Assembly (NCBI RefSeq): GCF_020080835.1
Contig: NC_058163.1
Coordinates: forward strand, 4,809,318 to 4,873,317
Direction: 5' to 3'
Origin: Cotesia glomerata
Taxonomy: Eukaryota; Arthropoda; Insecta; Hymenoptera; Braconidae
Length of the DNA stretch: 64,000 bases
Below the pieces are notes generated by a model. The model was not told where the DNA came from. It was given only the letters and a program-made list of their open reading frames with translations, and searched no databases. A program made the position numbers and the translations under genes. Below are positions 23,392-35,315 of the stretch, piece after piece; position 1 is the stretch's first letter, and every line of letters begins with the position of its first letter.

Positions 23392-24474
23392 TAAATAATT
23401 GTCTTCAAATAAATTAAATTATTAATAGTTAATAAATCCTTCTATCGGTGTAAAATGATATTTCGGAAAATGACGTTTTTACAATCAAAAGAGCGCGCAA
23501 TAATATTTAATCAATTGATCAATTATTAAAGTAGAATTAAAAAAAAATATTTTTATAACAAAGGCTTTTCATAAAATCAGATTTTATTTTTATCATCTTG
23601 TGAGATAAACCATCAAATAATTCTGTTACATAATTTTACAATGGATTTTCCAACCATGGCACAAGATTTTTAAAATGATTGGAGAAAAAGAGATTTTTAA
23701 TGCATAATTAATTTCTTTTTATTATAAAAAGCTTATCAAGAATATACCATCTAATATATTACTTAAAAAAAATTTGGCCTGTTACGAAAAAAAAAAAAAG
23801 AGAAAAGTCTCTTTATTTTTCGATTAATATTTATCGATAGTAATAAAAAAATGAATCATTTTTTTTTAGTTAAGCTTGGTGAAAAATTTTACAACTTTTC
23901 GTGAGCATGGAAGTTATAAACAAAGTTAATAAATTCCCCCTGAGTTATCTAATACTCTATAACTGACTGATAGCTTGAACATAAAAATTTTTTTTTATTT
24001 TAGCGTACTTTTCATAATGCCACTCTGAAAAATTTTTAGAATTTTAAAGAAATCTTATAATTAAAAACAAAAAAAATACAGAATATGAATAAAAATGAAG
24101 TGTCAATCGTTGAAGGAATTCCTAATTTTTTAAAAGAATAAGAAAATAAATACAAGACATTACTAAAAAAATTACTTTTCCAATTAATTAATTTAAATAA
24201 ATGTATTCAATAAAAATTAATCTACATTGTCATAAATGTGATTTTGAAATGCATTAATTTTAATCTACTATGATTCACTTCTTATGATTACGGATTGCAC
24301 AAAAATATTCTTTTCGTGTCTAAAAAATATTAAAAATTTATGATCTAAAAATATAATTTCAATAACGATTGCTCAAATCACCTAGTAGTGTACTGCAATA
24401 CTTCAATAAGCAGAAGTTATTCAATTTCAATTCCATGCTCACTTTTTAACTTAAAAAATGTAAGTATATCTTTA
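23392..24474. repeat. Upstream duplicated block, copy 3
   Basis: Matches 721-2092 but lacks the solo LTR, so it preserves the empty target site (GAATCA then a T tract, near 23855). No gene. Confidence 0.8.
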
Positions 24475-25045
24475 TCTATACTAATAAATGGAGCGCCGGT
24501 TTTTTTGTTCGGTTAAACTGCGAAAACTACTGAACCGATCGGAATAATACTAATACCATAAGATGCAGCGTGTTTCGGAGAAAATTTCAGTATATGATAT
24601 ATTAGTGATTACTTATCTGGAACATAAATTTTTTTGACTTAGAAATAATGAATATTTATGGTAACTAAATTTATTCTATTCGATTGTCATTTGTTTAAAA
24701 TAAATTTTTTAATTCTATTGATTATGTTTATATACTAGGAAGATTACTTCACTTATGAGACCTGCAATTTCTTTAATTAAAACTTTCAATGCTCATTACA
24801 AATTTTTTTTTTTCATATCAATTATTATTCATTTTTGTAAGAAAGACACGGGAATGTTATAATGATTGCACATTAAAAGTTACAATGAATATTAGCTAAA
24901 ATAAATACATGGATAAAAGGTGCATTTCAATTCGACAGAATTTGGAATTTGTGCAAGTCAAAACAATACTCTAATTAAATTTCAAGTCTAGATCTAAAAA
25001 TGCAATTCTATAAAGCGCTCAGCGGAGCGGGCAAGTAACAGCTAG
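24475..25045 (+). mobile_element. Non-autonomous Helitron, copy 3
   Basis: 571 bp with 5' TCTATACTAATAAATGG and 3' hairpin-like stretch plus CTAG, between A and T. No coding capacity. Confidence 0.85.
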
Positions 25046-26491
25046 TATATGTATAAAATTGGAGGTGTGTGCCCCGATATTTCACTTTGCAGCAAAAACT
25101 ACGCATCGCAAACGAAAAGTGTTTGTATGTGGCAATAGGTACAAGGTTCCCATCGTGCACTATGATGGTTGCAAGTTGATAATTATAAGGGTATACTTAA
25201 AAGATACGGGGGTTGAAAGATGTTAACTTTAAAAATGTGAGACTAGCATTGGTCTAAATTGGTCTAGATTGTTCTAAAAATTTCTGGAATGATCTAGAAA
25301 GCTTTAATATGTATGGGTGATTCTCTGTAAGGATGTTTTTTGCTGTCCCAGGCATTTTTTTATAAGAAAAATTGTTATTTTGTTACTAAACAAAATTTAT
25401 TACGATAGTTAAAAAACCATTCGTAAACCACCGAAATGTCAGTCCCCTGGGCTGTCCCATTCCCAAAATTAAAACTTTAAGATTTAATTTCAAGTTATTT
25501 GTCAATAATATATAATTTGGTCCATAATGTTTATATTCTTAATTAGTTAACTAACAATCTTCTTCAATAAAAAGTACCGAAAATTAATTTGTTTCATTAA
25601 ATTCATTAAACCAAAGTTTGTCCCAGGCATTTTAAGATCAGTCCCCTGCCAGAAGTTCAAAGCCAAAAAAAAGATCCAGCGCGTTATTTTACCTTTTGTA
25701 AGGTTTGTAAGAATCTAACTAGCCTGGAGTTAATAACCATAAGGCTGCATTCGCTTTATTATCATTTTATTTAGTGTCAAAGCACCGTTTGTGCTGGAAA
25801 TATGTGTCTGGGCCACTTCAAAACTCAGTCCCCTGGCAGCTATTTTTATTTATAATTTATTTATAAAATTAAATCCATAACTCTTAATATTATTCTAATT
25901 AATGTAAACATTCATTGAGAACTTGAAAAGTTGAATGCATTGAAATAGTTTGCTTGATTTTTCTCAATTTGATAAAAAAAATCAGTCCCCTGGCAATCAG
26001 TCCCCTGTCATGTTATATATGGCAAAAGATACACTAATATCGAAAAAGTAAAAATTAATTCGGCTGTTTATTTATTATACTTAAGCTGATAGTTTTGTAG
26101 CCCTTGTTAATTTTTTTTCTAATAAAATCAAAAATAATTTGGTCGGACAATTTTGTTCAGATTTAGGACGTCCTTACAGAGAATCACCCGTACACCAATG
26201 TTCGAATCCGTCGAAAATGTTCGAGAAAATTCTAAAACTATCTAGAAATTTTTAGAAAGATCTAGTAAAATCTAAAATCTACGTTTAGATTCTGATCGAA
26301 TGAGAATGTTCTAGAAAATTTTCGAATGATTCAGAAATGTCTAGAATGATCTAGAAATTTCTAGAAAGATCCAGTAAGATCTAAAATCTACGTTTAGATT
26401 CTGATTGAATGAGAATGTTCTAGAAAATTCTAAAATGATCTAGAAATTTCTAGATGATCTGGGAAGTTATAAAATCTACGTTTGGATTCTG
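25046..26491. repeat. Repeated upstream block, copy 3 (gene-less)
   Basis: Matches 9084-10572 with a small internal loss near 25410. CAGTCCCCTG words and TTCTAGAA units are present. No gene. Confidence 0.75.
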
Positions 26492-28022
26492 CACGGAAAA
26501 AAATTTATTGTTGCTGCAACAGGATTTTCTGCAGCTGCAACAGGAGGCAGCCATGTTGCAACAACAGGAAAAAATCCTGTTGTAGCAACAGGATAACTAC
26601 TGTTGTTGCGACTTGATAGTAAAATATAGTTGGGCCAATTCATGTCAAATCGACCAATAGTTGGAATCGACCTCTATCGATTTGGATAAATTTTGGTCAG
26701 AAGTTTTCTTTTATCATACAAAAAACTTCTGTCAAAGGGAAAAAATGAAAAAATTTTTTTCAAAAGATATGCAAATTCAAAATTGCGCGATTTTTCCAGT
26801 TTTTCAATTTTGTTTTTGGTATATCTCGAATGATAATATAGATACAGGAATGGCCTTTCGTTTGTTTGAAAGGGGACACTTGGGGCTATTGAAAAAAAAA
26901 AATGTTTTGAAAAATGCCAAATTTGTTAAATTTTGAATTTTTGAAAATCGTCAAAAATGACGATCTATATTAAAATTTTGACTCAATTTTTTTTTGTATA
27001 ATACCTTGTACTGATCTTAAAAGATCGTAAAATTTTTAGAACTGTGATTTTTGTTTTACTTTACTTAAAGTTGTCGACGCCACTTATCATCTTATTAACA
27101 TGGAAATGATTTGAAATTTGAGATTGAGAAACATTAATATGCAGAAATTTGTAAGTAAACAAGTACTCAAAAGAACGAAAAAAAAATTGATATTCTCACC
27201 ACATTATTTCTGATTGTTATTGTAAATTAACATCTGTTCGAGTTATTTGACGTTAAAAACTGTTATTGAAGTGAAAAAACGGACAAAATATGTCATGCGT
27301 TAAAAAAATAAGAAATTATATCATGTGTTAAGCCTGACTTTAAGATTACGTTCAAAAAATGGAAAAAAAAAAGTTGAAATTAATTTATTATTTAATATTT
27401 CCACGTCGTGCATTTAACTTTTTAATGCTAAAAATTACAATACTATGCATCTGCATAACTTTACATCATTTAGAAGTTGCGAAAAACAAAAGAAAATTTT
27501 TTTTTTGAAATTGAAAAATTCATATTTAAAAAAAAACACAGTTCTAAAAATTGCAGGATCTTTTAGGATCAGTACAAGGTATTATACAAAAAAAAATTGA
27601 GCCAAAATTTTAATATAGATCGTCATTTTTGACGATTTTCAAAAATTCAAAATTTAACAAATTTGGCATTTTTCAAAACATTTTTTTATTTCAATAGCCC
27701 CAAGTGTCCCCTTTCAAACAAACGAAAGGCCATTCCTGTATCTATATTATCATTCGAGATATACCAAAAACAAAATTGAAAAACTGGAAAAATCGCGCAA
27801 TTTTGAATTTGCATATCTTTTGAAAAAAATTTTTTTATTTTTTTCCTTTGAAAGAAGTTCGTTGTATGATAAAAGAAAACTTCTGACCAAAATTTATCCA
27901 AATCGATAGGGGTCGATTCCAACTATTGGTCGATTTGACATGGATTGGCCCAACTATATTTTACTATCAAGTCGCAACAACAGTAATAATCCTGTTGCAG
28001 CAACAATAAATTTTTTTCCGTG
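26492..28022. mobile_element. CACGG foldback element, copy 3 (complete, long arms)
   Basis: 1531 bp with termini CACGGAAAAAAATTTATTG and its complement. The inverted arms extend about 500-600 bp, so almost the whole element can form a hairpin. Plus-strand and minus-strand ORFs (26661-26936 and 27686-27922) encode nearly the same peptide because the arms are inverted copies. No transposase is seen. Confidence 0.8.
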
Positions 28023-28440
28023 TGATCGAATGAGATTGTTATAGAAAATTCTCGAATGAAACAGAAATTTCTAGAAAGATCTGGTAGGATCTAAAATCTA
28101 CGTTTAAATTCTGATCGAATGAGAATGTTCTAGAAAATTCTAGAATGATCGGAAAGTTCTAAAATCTACGTTTAGATTCTGATCGAATGAGTATGTTCTA
28201 GAAAATTCTAGAATGATTCAGAAATTTATAGAATGATCTAAGAAGTTCTAAAATTCACGTTCAGATTTTAATCTAATGAGAATGTCTTATAAATATCTAG
28301 AAAGGTCTGGAAAATTCTGAAATCTACGTTTAGATTCTGATTCAATGAGAGTGATTTAAAAAATTCTAGAATGTTCCAGAATAATTCCGAATAAATTAGA
28401 AAGCTCCAAAATGTATGTCAATATTCTTATCGATCGAAAA
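28023..28440. promoter_or_regulatory. TTCTAGAA minisatellite with heat-shock-element arrays upstream of gene B
   Basis: TTCTAGAAAATTCTAGAA occurs at 28128-28145 and 28196-28213, each a four-pentamer heat-shock element, about 410-490 bp before the first recognised exon of gene B. Same spacing and units as before genes A and C. Confidence 0.5.
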
Positions 28441-28620
28441 TATGTCGGATTGTTCTAGAAATTTTTAAAACATCTTAAAAAAATTGAAATATTATCAAAT
28501 AACTGTTCTATTAAAAATAATCCAGCGAAGCGGTCGTCACGGCTAGTATTTTATAAAATAATTATATTTGAAACCAAATAAATTTTTTACAAATTCTAAT
28601 AAATAAAATTATTTATATAG

Positions 28621-29348
28621 GGGGTTCACTTTGCTTGCCGTGATTTTTTTCACAGTAGCGACTGCTGAGAGTTCAAATAATAAAACAAATGATCCAACCA
28701 GAAACCATAATTCTTTAATAAAAAATATGGGATATGGTAAGTGTTTCTTTGAATATTTACCATTAAATTTTTTAAACATATGGGTAGTATTAAATCGAAT
28801 ATTCTGCCTAGGATTGTACATGCTGCAAAATATGAACACGAGCGTCGATCCTTGTGACAATTTTTACGAATTCGCTTGTGGTAATTTTGATGATCTGAAT
28901 TCTTCGGCTAAACGTAATAGATATTATGATAAAGGGAATGATGTCATTGCTTCGAGGATGGAAAGTTTGATAACTGATTCCCGTCGATCGTTTAAATTTA
29001 AACCTTTTAAATTTATAAGTGATTTTTATTACTCTTGCGAAAATATTAACAATTACCATCGTAAGTGTTAAATTAATGATTATTAATTGACATTTTAAAA
29101 TGTTTTTTTAGTAATAATATGATGAAATTGCTTTCTTGGTTGAAGAATACATTTATGAAGATGATACAGAGTTCTTAAATGAAATAATATCAAAATTAGG
29201 CGGATGGCCAGTCCTTGAAGGAAATAAGTGGAATGAAACTAATTTTTATTGGGAAAAGTATATCGAAAAAGCGACAAGTATTGGTCTCACCAATAATGAC
29301 TTTTTTTACTTAGATATAGAGTGGATAGATGGAGTTGCAAAATTCACA
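28621..29348 (+). CDS. Neprilysin-like gene B, 5' exons
   Basis: Exons 28621-28736, 28812-29060 and 29146-29348 correspond to the first three recognised exons of gene A and are open. They give the signal-like segment ending VATA, the SVDPCDNFYEFACG motif and the following N-terminal M13 domain. The acceptor of the third exon is GTTGAAG, where gene A has TTACAG. The gene continues at 41082, because an 11.6 kb insertion lies in the next intron. As in gene A, no ATG is found before the signal-like segment. Confidence 0.8.
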
Positions 29349-29789
29349 GTAAGTAATATTTATCTATTTTGTCATAAAATAACTACACAGAAAAAAAAAT
29401 ATCTTGGCTGGAGAACAAAATTCTTGGCTCAAGAAAATTTTCAGATGCCTGAAGGAAGACCGAAGTTGTATTGGCCGAAGTGAAAATTTTTATTGAAATT
29501 CTATTCTTGATGGAAGTAATTTTTCCTTAATTCAAATTATCATAAATACTTGACACAATAAATTTTTATATTTGATCAAGATTTTTAGATACTTTAGGGA
29601 AGCAGCGCGACCTACTTCAGCTGAGACAAAAATTTTCTCATTTTGAGAAAATTTTTATCTTGAATATTTGATACCCATTTTATATTATTCTAGCGTGCAA
29701 TTATACATATTGAATGAAAAAAAAAAAATGTGAGTCGTCATGGGACGCCTGGCAGATGTGAAACATCGACATTATTTTGTAAAAGTAAT

Positions 29790-30285
29790 ATGCAGAAAAG
29801 AACAGATTATAATTGTGGCGCCATTAGCTAAACCGTCTACCACGTCGATGTTAGTTGTAATAATATAAGGTTTTCCAATAACAAAAATGATTTCGTATGG
29901 CAAACCTCCAGTATCAATCACTGACAACTTGTGTAATTTTTGTCTCATGTTTTTTCCTTCGTAAAAAATCTAGACTCGATAACGGCTAATTCATCATCAT
30001 TTAAAATAATATCACTGCCAATTTTTGTGAGAATAGAAGCAAACATTTCGTTATCTTGACGCATTATTTGAGTCCAATCATCCGTTGTTTAGACTGCTTA
30101 TAGATTGGAGTTGCACGGACTGGAGGTAATTGTCGCAAATCTCCAATAAAAATAATGTCTAGACCACCAAAATTTTCATCAAAATTTCCGGTTATTTGCT
30201 TTAGTCTTGCGTCTATTTGATTCAAGAGCTCGGCAACAATCATACTGATTTCGTCAATTATTAAAACTTTGACATATTTAAATAT
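29790..30285 (-). pseudogene. PIF1/Helitron-type helicase, C-terminal part (broken)
   Basis: Reads IFKYVKVLIIDEISMI, the Walker B region with DE, then GDLRQLPPV, the next helicase motif. After a frameshift near 30065 it goes on with IMRQDNEMF, and further on with GLPYEIIFVIGKPYII and GLANGAT, motifs typical of Helitron/PIF1 helicases. It continues the N-terminal part at 32918-33360, from which it is separated by the CCCAGT element. Several stops and shifts mean it is dead. Confidence 0.75.
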
Positions 30286-31410
30286 CCCAGTAAACACGTT
30301 TACGTCAATGTGACGTCAAAATGACATTGGGCTATGTCAGGATTTACGTAAGATACAAGTCACGAATGAGTCATATATGACTCATTATTTCACACTTCTT
30401 GACGTAAGATTCTGACGTAAAAATATGACGTAGTCATGACGTCAGTATTATGTCTCAATGACATTTATGACGTCAATATGACATACCTGTGATGTCTATA
30501 TTATGATAATGATGTCATTATGACGTAAAAGTGATGTAAGTGATGTAAGAATTGTACCTCAGAAAAAATATTTTAAAAAAAATTTCTCAAAAATAAAAAG
30601 ATGGCAATTATGAAATTAATTATAGTGTTGTAGACTTATTACAAAGTTTGAAACACTAGTTATATGTTGATACTTGATGAAAAAATCCTGAAATATGCTG
30701 GGCTCGAACTTGGGTCCTCACGTATCGAAGTCTGGAACGCTGCTCACTTGTCCAAGTAACGGTTCATGTCACGAAGTAAATAACTTATGTGATAAGCCTT
30801 ACATGACGAAAAATGCTTATTTCATAATTTTTTCTGAGATTAAATGGATTTTAAGAGCTGGAATTGTATAAAATTCAAGTCTAATAATTTATACAATTTT
30901 ATAAAATTTCATTAAACTCATGAAATTTTATAAAGTTCTATAAAACTTTGTAAAAACTCTTATAAAAGGCTCTCTAGTGAAACTTGTGGTAATGAATAGG
31001 CAATTTATAAATTTTCATAAGAATTGATTGAATCTTACACTTTCAAAAATTTTCGTCTAAAAGCGGACACAGAGAACTTTAGACTCTCTGCGGACACAGA
31101 GAACTTTCACAGAGTGAAATTTTTTCAGAGTAAACGATGTATCCGTGTCATTTGAATATTTTTAATATTTATTGATTTTTCAAGACTCGAATTTTTTTTT
31201 TATTTAATTTTTTCCGAAAATTGAGTATTTTTCATTTGGATTTTTCTTCTTCAAAATTTCAATTTACAAAATTTAGATTTTTTTTTTTTAATTTCAACTC
31301 TTTTAAGTATACAATTTTTTTCTATATTTCTTTTTATTTTTAATTTCAATTTTTTCGAAATTTGAATTTCTTTAATTTAACATACTAACAACATTATGAA
31401 ACTTGATGTA

Positions 31411-31598
31411 CACAGTAAAAAATTTTGCGTCATTGTGTCAAAATTTTGTGTTAAAAGTTTTTATGTTAAATATTTACCATTTTTTTATGTTGACCTAACA
31501 CATTAAATGTTAAATTTACACTTAAAAAGTTAAATATTTAACACAAAATTTTTTAACACTAAAGTTTTTGACACAATGACGCAAAATTTTTTACTGTG
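31411..31598. mobile_element. 188 bp mariner-type MITE
   Basis: CACAGTAAAAAATTTTGCGT at the left and its complement at the right, with arms of about 40 bp flanked by TA (31409-31410, 31599-31600). No coding capacity. Confidence 0.8.
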
Positions 31599-31939
31599 TA
31601 AAATACTATTAGTCTCGTCAATAACAATCATGGAACTGTTTGAATTATTTCAAATACAATGTTTCATAAGTAGCAGCACTAATGTCAGAAAATTATTTTT
31701 CAAGTAATAGTGCAATATTTAAATGACTGACATTTAATTTCTTGACGCGAAATCATAAGAAATTATATGTTTACTCGCTTGACGGTTTAAAAATTTAGAG
31801 TTCATGCCACATAAATTGAACTCGGTATTTTGTTATCAGTTTCACACCAAATCATTTATACTGAATGAAGTCGAAAATATTTTTACAATGGATAAAAGTA
31901 CCTAAATTCATGGAAAAAATATAAGTGAGAAACATATAT

Positions 31940-32120
31940 GCAACGAAAAAAAAGTATTTCTTGCATCAAGAAAATTTTGACGGAGGCCGAAGTTATATTG
32001 GAGCAAGAAGTGTTTTAGTGTCAAGAAATTTTGACTTCATTCACGAAATGTTCAGTCATCTCTAATATATTCTTAGTCCAAAGAAATTTACCTTTGAGTC
32101 AAGATTTTTTTTCTGCAGTG
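31940..32120. mobile_element. MITE-like remnant with CAAGAAAATTTTGA words
   Basis: Shares AGGCCGAAGTTATATTGG-type sequence and AAG-AAATT words with the left end of the composite element near 29435-29480. It ends TTTTTTTTCTGCAGTG. Probably a degenerate relative of the CACAGAAAA family. Confidence 0.5.
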
Positions 32121-32917
32121 TATGGAAACATACAAGCAAAGATATAAAAAGTTTATATCCCACATGTATTTAATTTGTATGTTTTTTTCTTAAAAACGTA
32201 AATGAAAAATATTTTGTATGTTATTTGCTAATATGTTAGATATATTCATTAATATTATAAATTATAAATTTTTGTTATTAAGAGCGGACTTAAATTTGCA
32301 AGGTACCAGCTTAAATCAGCTGTTTACCTCTTCCTGATTCTTACTAAATTTTAAACCAATTTTCATTAATATTTAGCGATTAATTGTAAATTAGACATCT
32401 TGTTGAAGAAGTTTTATATTTGATAAATTTTGATCAATCGATAATATTAAAAAAATACATCCCCCAAATTTTATCAATATTATGGAAAATAATCGTTTGT
32501 CACTGATTTAGAAAATGACTTTCAAATTACGTCAGTATTATGTACAATTGTGACAAATTATTGATGTTAAATAATGACTCACAGATGGTATCGGTATTAC
32601 GTAAGACCGTGACTTGTCACTGATGTAAACGCATGATGTTAAACTTACGTCGTTATGACATACAATGATGGCATTAATGTTACGTAATATTGTAGTTTAT
32701 ATATTATGTCAGTTGTACGTAATATCTAAGTCATTTCCGTTACATCATGGAGAAGTAATAAACTTACATCTGTATGATGTCAAAAATATATCATATATTT
32801 TTACATCATAATTGGATCACAAGACAGGTCAATTTTACGTCATATTTACGTAAAATATTGTGACATTCCTATGACTTATAAATGACGTCATATTGAAGTC
32901 ATGTGTTCACTGGGTAA

Positions 32918-33360
32918 GCATCGATATTGTTGTGCTGTTTCTATTGACAACGGAATTATTTTTGACAATGATATTTTCAATGCAGTATGAACAGTAGTTC
33001 CGTTAATAGCTACTGCAGCTTTACTGGTCGAAGCACACGTAATGTATGAATTGCAGAACCCATCATTATCAGAAAATCTGTTATATACTTCCATTATCAA
33101 TTTTATTACAAAGGTTTTTCCACATCCAGCTGGCCCAGTAAAAAATAACTGTAAAGGTGATCTCTCTGCAGATAAATTGTGATGAATGACGTGTAGCAGC
33201 AAATCTTTCTGTTTTTCATTAGCGCTTCTCATGAGTTCGCAAAAACGATCATTACTCATGATATTTTCTCTTCTTTTGGCTATTGCTCCCAAGTTTTTAA
33301 GCGTAGCTATACGTAAATCTATTCTCAAATATACGTAATTTATTCTCCAAGCGATTGTTT
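32918..33360 (-). pseudogene. PIF1/Helitron-type helicase, N-terminal part
   Basis: Reads from about 33328 down to 32918. It contains FFTGPAGCGKTFVIK (Walker A, GxxGxGKT) and ASTSKAAVAINGTTVHTALK, the next conserved helicase segment. The frame runs into the CCCAGT element after QQYRC, and the missing continuation is at 30285. Stops occur just upstream (near 33345). It would come from a Helitron/Helentron; a domesticated PIF1 gene is less likely given the damage. Confidence 0.75.
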
Positions 33361-33556
33361 TAATGCATTAATTTCAATAAGAATGAAATTAAAATTAATA
33401 ATTAATTTAAAAACATTATATGCAATGAAATTTATGTGAATTTTAATCTACCAAGAGAGTAGATTTTACATTTACTGGCGCTCAAAACACCAAATATACG
33501 CGTGCTTAATGCACAGATAAATGCATACTTTAATTATAAAAATATAATTAACTTAC

Positions 33557-33645
33557 TGATGGTTTGATAGTGTGTCATAGTGTGATTTTGCTTCCTTTGC
33601 AGGAGGCTGATCACTTTCACTCTCTAAATTATCACGGTCAGACAT
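33557..33645 (-). other. Possible small first exon upstream of the helicase
   Basis: ATG at 33645 opens a 29-30 codon acidic peptide beginning MSDRDNLESESDQPP, ending at a strong donor (CA|GTAAGT, 33557/33556). It could be an exon of the helicase-bearing element. I do not recognise it, and it may be chance. Confidence 0.25.
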
Positions 33646-33971
33646 TTTATTATCAGAAAAATAATTTGTTTTCAAGTAAAACACAGATTATGTGTACTGT
33701 AGTAAACAACACTGTATACACTACGGAGTATACACTATAGGTATCTGAGCTCAGTGTAGCGAGAGAGATGGCTTAACGCCGGATCGAGTGAAAGACTCGC
33801 GTTGCCACGCCGTACACACTACTGCATATAGACTGTATATATACCATCATATAGCGTGGCGACGCGTCGCCACGGCATGCGTTGCCACGCCAGAAATCGG
33901 TTTTACGTGCGGCTATAGATGTTTCACATCAAAAAAATTAGGAAAACGGTTGACCCTAAAGGCCATCCCTG
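33646..33971. other. Gene-less stretch with GTTGCCACGCC words
   Basis: Contains several copies of GTTGCCACGCC and a GGCGACGCGTCGCCACGGC palindrome (33856-33880), GC-rich against the surroundings. No gene is supported; the 65-codon ORF here reads through these repeats. Confidence 0.5.
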
Positions 33972-34582
33972 CAACTTCCCGCTAATTCCATACTTAGGCG
34001 CTTAAAATTGCACCAATGATGTTTTTGAGCTCTTCGAGCTTAAAAATATAATTTATGGGTTATTTTGAGCTCTCCGAGCTCAAATAGATTTCTTTCCTAT
34101 GCTTTTGAGCTCTTCGAGCTCAAAAGTCTGATAGAGATTTGATAAGACACTATTTTTTGAATTTTTAAACCGCAATAAATTTTGAATGAATAAACCGATT
34201 TTCACGCGGTTGGCAGCATTCGACGCAGTTTTTCAAGCCTCACAAAGAATCTTAAATTTTGAATTGATTGCGCTAGGAATTTCGGAGTTATTCCGAAAAA
34301 ACACTTTTTTCGGTTTTCTTTCGTTCACGATATCTCTCGAACGAATCAACCGATTTTGAGGTTAAGAGTTGATTAGTTTTTGGAATTGAACCATAAAGCC
34401 GTTTAAAAGTTATTCCAAAAAAACCACATTTGAAAAAAATTTTTTTTTCAGTTTTTTGAAGATTTCTCAAAATCTATTGATCTGAATAGTTCTCAAAATC
34501 TAATTTTGGTCAAGCCCTTTTGAATGGCACCAACCACGATGAAATCGGTCAAGCCGTTCAAAAGTTATAAGCGGTTCACATA

Positions 34583-34583
<1 letters not shown>

Positions 34584-34650
<67 letters not shown>
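34584..34650. repeat. (CA)n microsatellite, first tract
   Basis: Almost pure CA, directly joined to the 5' end of the first retrotransposon. Further CA tracts lie at 38537-38627 and 40462-40489, each after a retrotransposon A-tail. Confidence 0.95.
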
Positions 34651-34653
<3 letters not shown>

Positions 34654-34655
<2 letters not shown>

Positions 34656-35315
34656 GTCCCACCAGATCAGACCCGTGACGTCGTTGACAAGGTTCAAAAG
34701 ACGAATGATGGGAATATGCTCATTACGCTTTCCAGAAAGACCGCAGACAAAGGACAAGCTTTGCTGAAGACCATCAAGAGCATCCTTAAAGAAGAAGCAC
34801 AAGTCATCTGTAAAGGCCCAGAGGAACAGCTTGAAATCCGGGACATTGACGACGAAACAACTAAAGACGATGTCCGGAAGGCCTTACAAGAGGCAGCTGG
34901 AAATGACTACGAAATACCTGAAGATGTCATTAAAATTCGTCCGGCCTACAGAGGTACTCAAACTGCTTCGGTACGATTGCCAGCAGCAATAGTGCAGAAG
35001 ATACTTGGAAAGACAGGCAAAATAAGGATTGGCTGGGTAAATTGCCGTGTCAGAGCAATTAAGACACCACTACGATGCTATAAGTGCTGGCACTTTGGGC
35101 ACACTACTGCCCAATGTAAAAGCGAAGTCGACCGATCTGGGCTTTGCATCAAATGTGGGCAAACAGGTCATCAAGCTGCTCAATGCCAAAATAAAGTGAA
35201 ATGTGCGTTATGTGCGGAAAAACCTGGCTCTCAGGACACTGCTCACCGGTCTGGTTCTGGCCGATGTCCAGTCTTCCAAGAAGCACTCCAGAAGCTGACA
35301 AATAAACGAACATGA
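34654..35315 (+). CDS. Retrotransposon ORF1 (Gag-like, zinc knuckles), N-truncated
   Basis: Nucleic-acid-binding ORF1 protein. Near its C-terminus are CYKCWHFGHTTAQC, a CCHC knuckle, then CIKCGQTGHQAAQC, a second CCHC, then a third cysteine-rich segment starting CALC. The open frame continues upstream through the CA tract as a run of His-Thr, but that part is microsatellite, so the natural N-terminus is missing. Its stop overlaps the ORF2 start (ATGA at 35312-35315), a usual arrangement for this clade. Confidence 0.8.

Larger units (their letters stand above)
30286..32914. mobile_element. CCCAGT TIR element interrupting the helicase
   Basis: 2629 bp. Termini CCCAGTAAACACGTTTACG and, inverted, CCCAGTGAACACATGACTTC align over about 33 bp with few mismatches. 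It sits between helicase codons for TGC-TTA and TTT-AAA; flanking TAT/TAA would fit a 2-3 bp duplication. Both ends (30286-30550 and 32520-32914) are crowded with TGACGTCA / TTACGTCA words. No transposase ORF is found and the superfamily is unclear. Two MITE-like inserts lie inside. Confidence 0.75.

Noticed and set aside
26661..26936. ORF resembling those at 27686-27922 and 48009-48281, suggesting a conserved protein
   Set aside because: It is encoded by the inverted arms of the CACGG foldback element on both strands; no motif and no independent support.
29101..29146. Apparent loss of the third-exon acceptor (TTCTTGG in genes B and C where gene A has TTCTTAG)
   Set aside because: A better acceptor six bases downstream (TTACAG in A, TTGAAG in B and C) gives the same frame in all copies, so no splice site is lost.
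34524..34650. His-Thr repeat protein N-terminus fused to the zinc-knuckle ORF
   Set aside because: It is the (CA)n microsatellite read in frame; the retrotransposon is truncated at the repeat.
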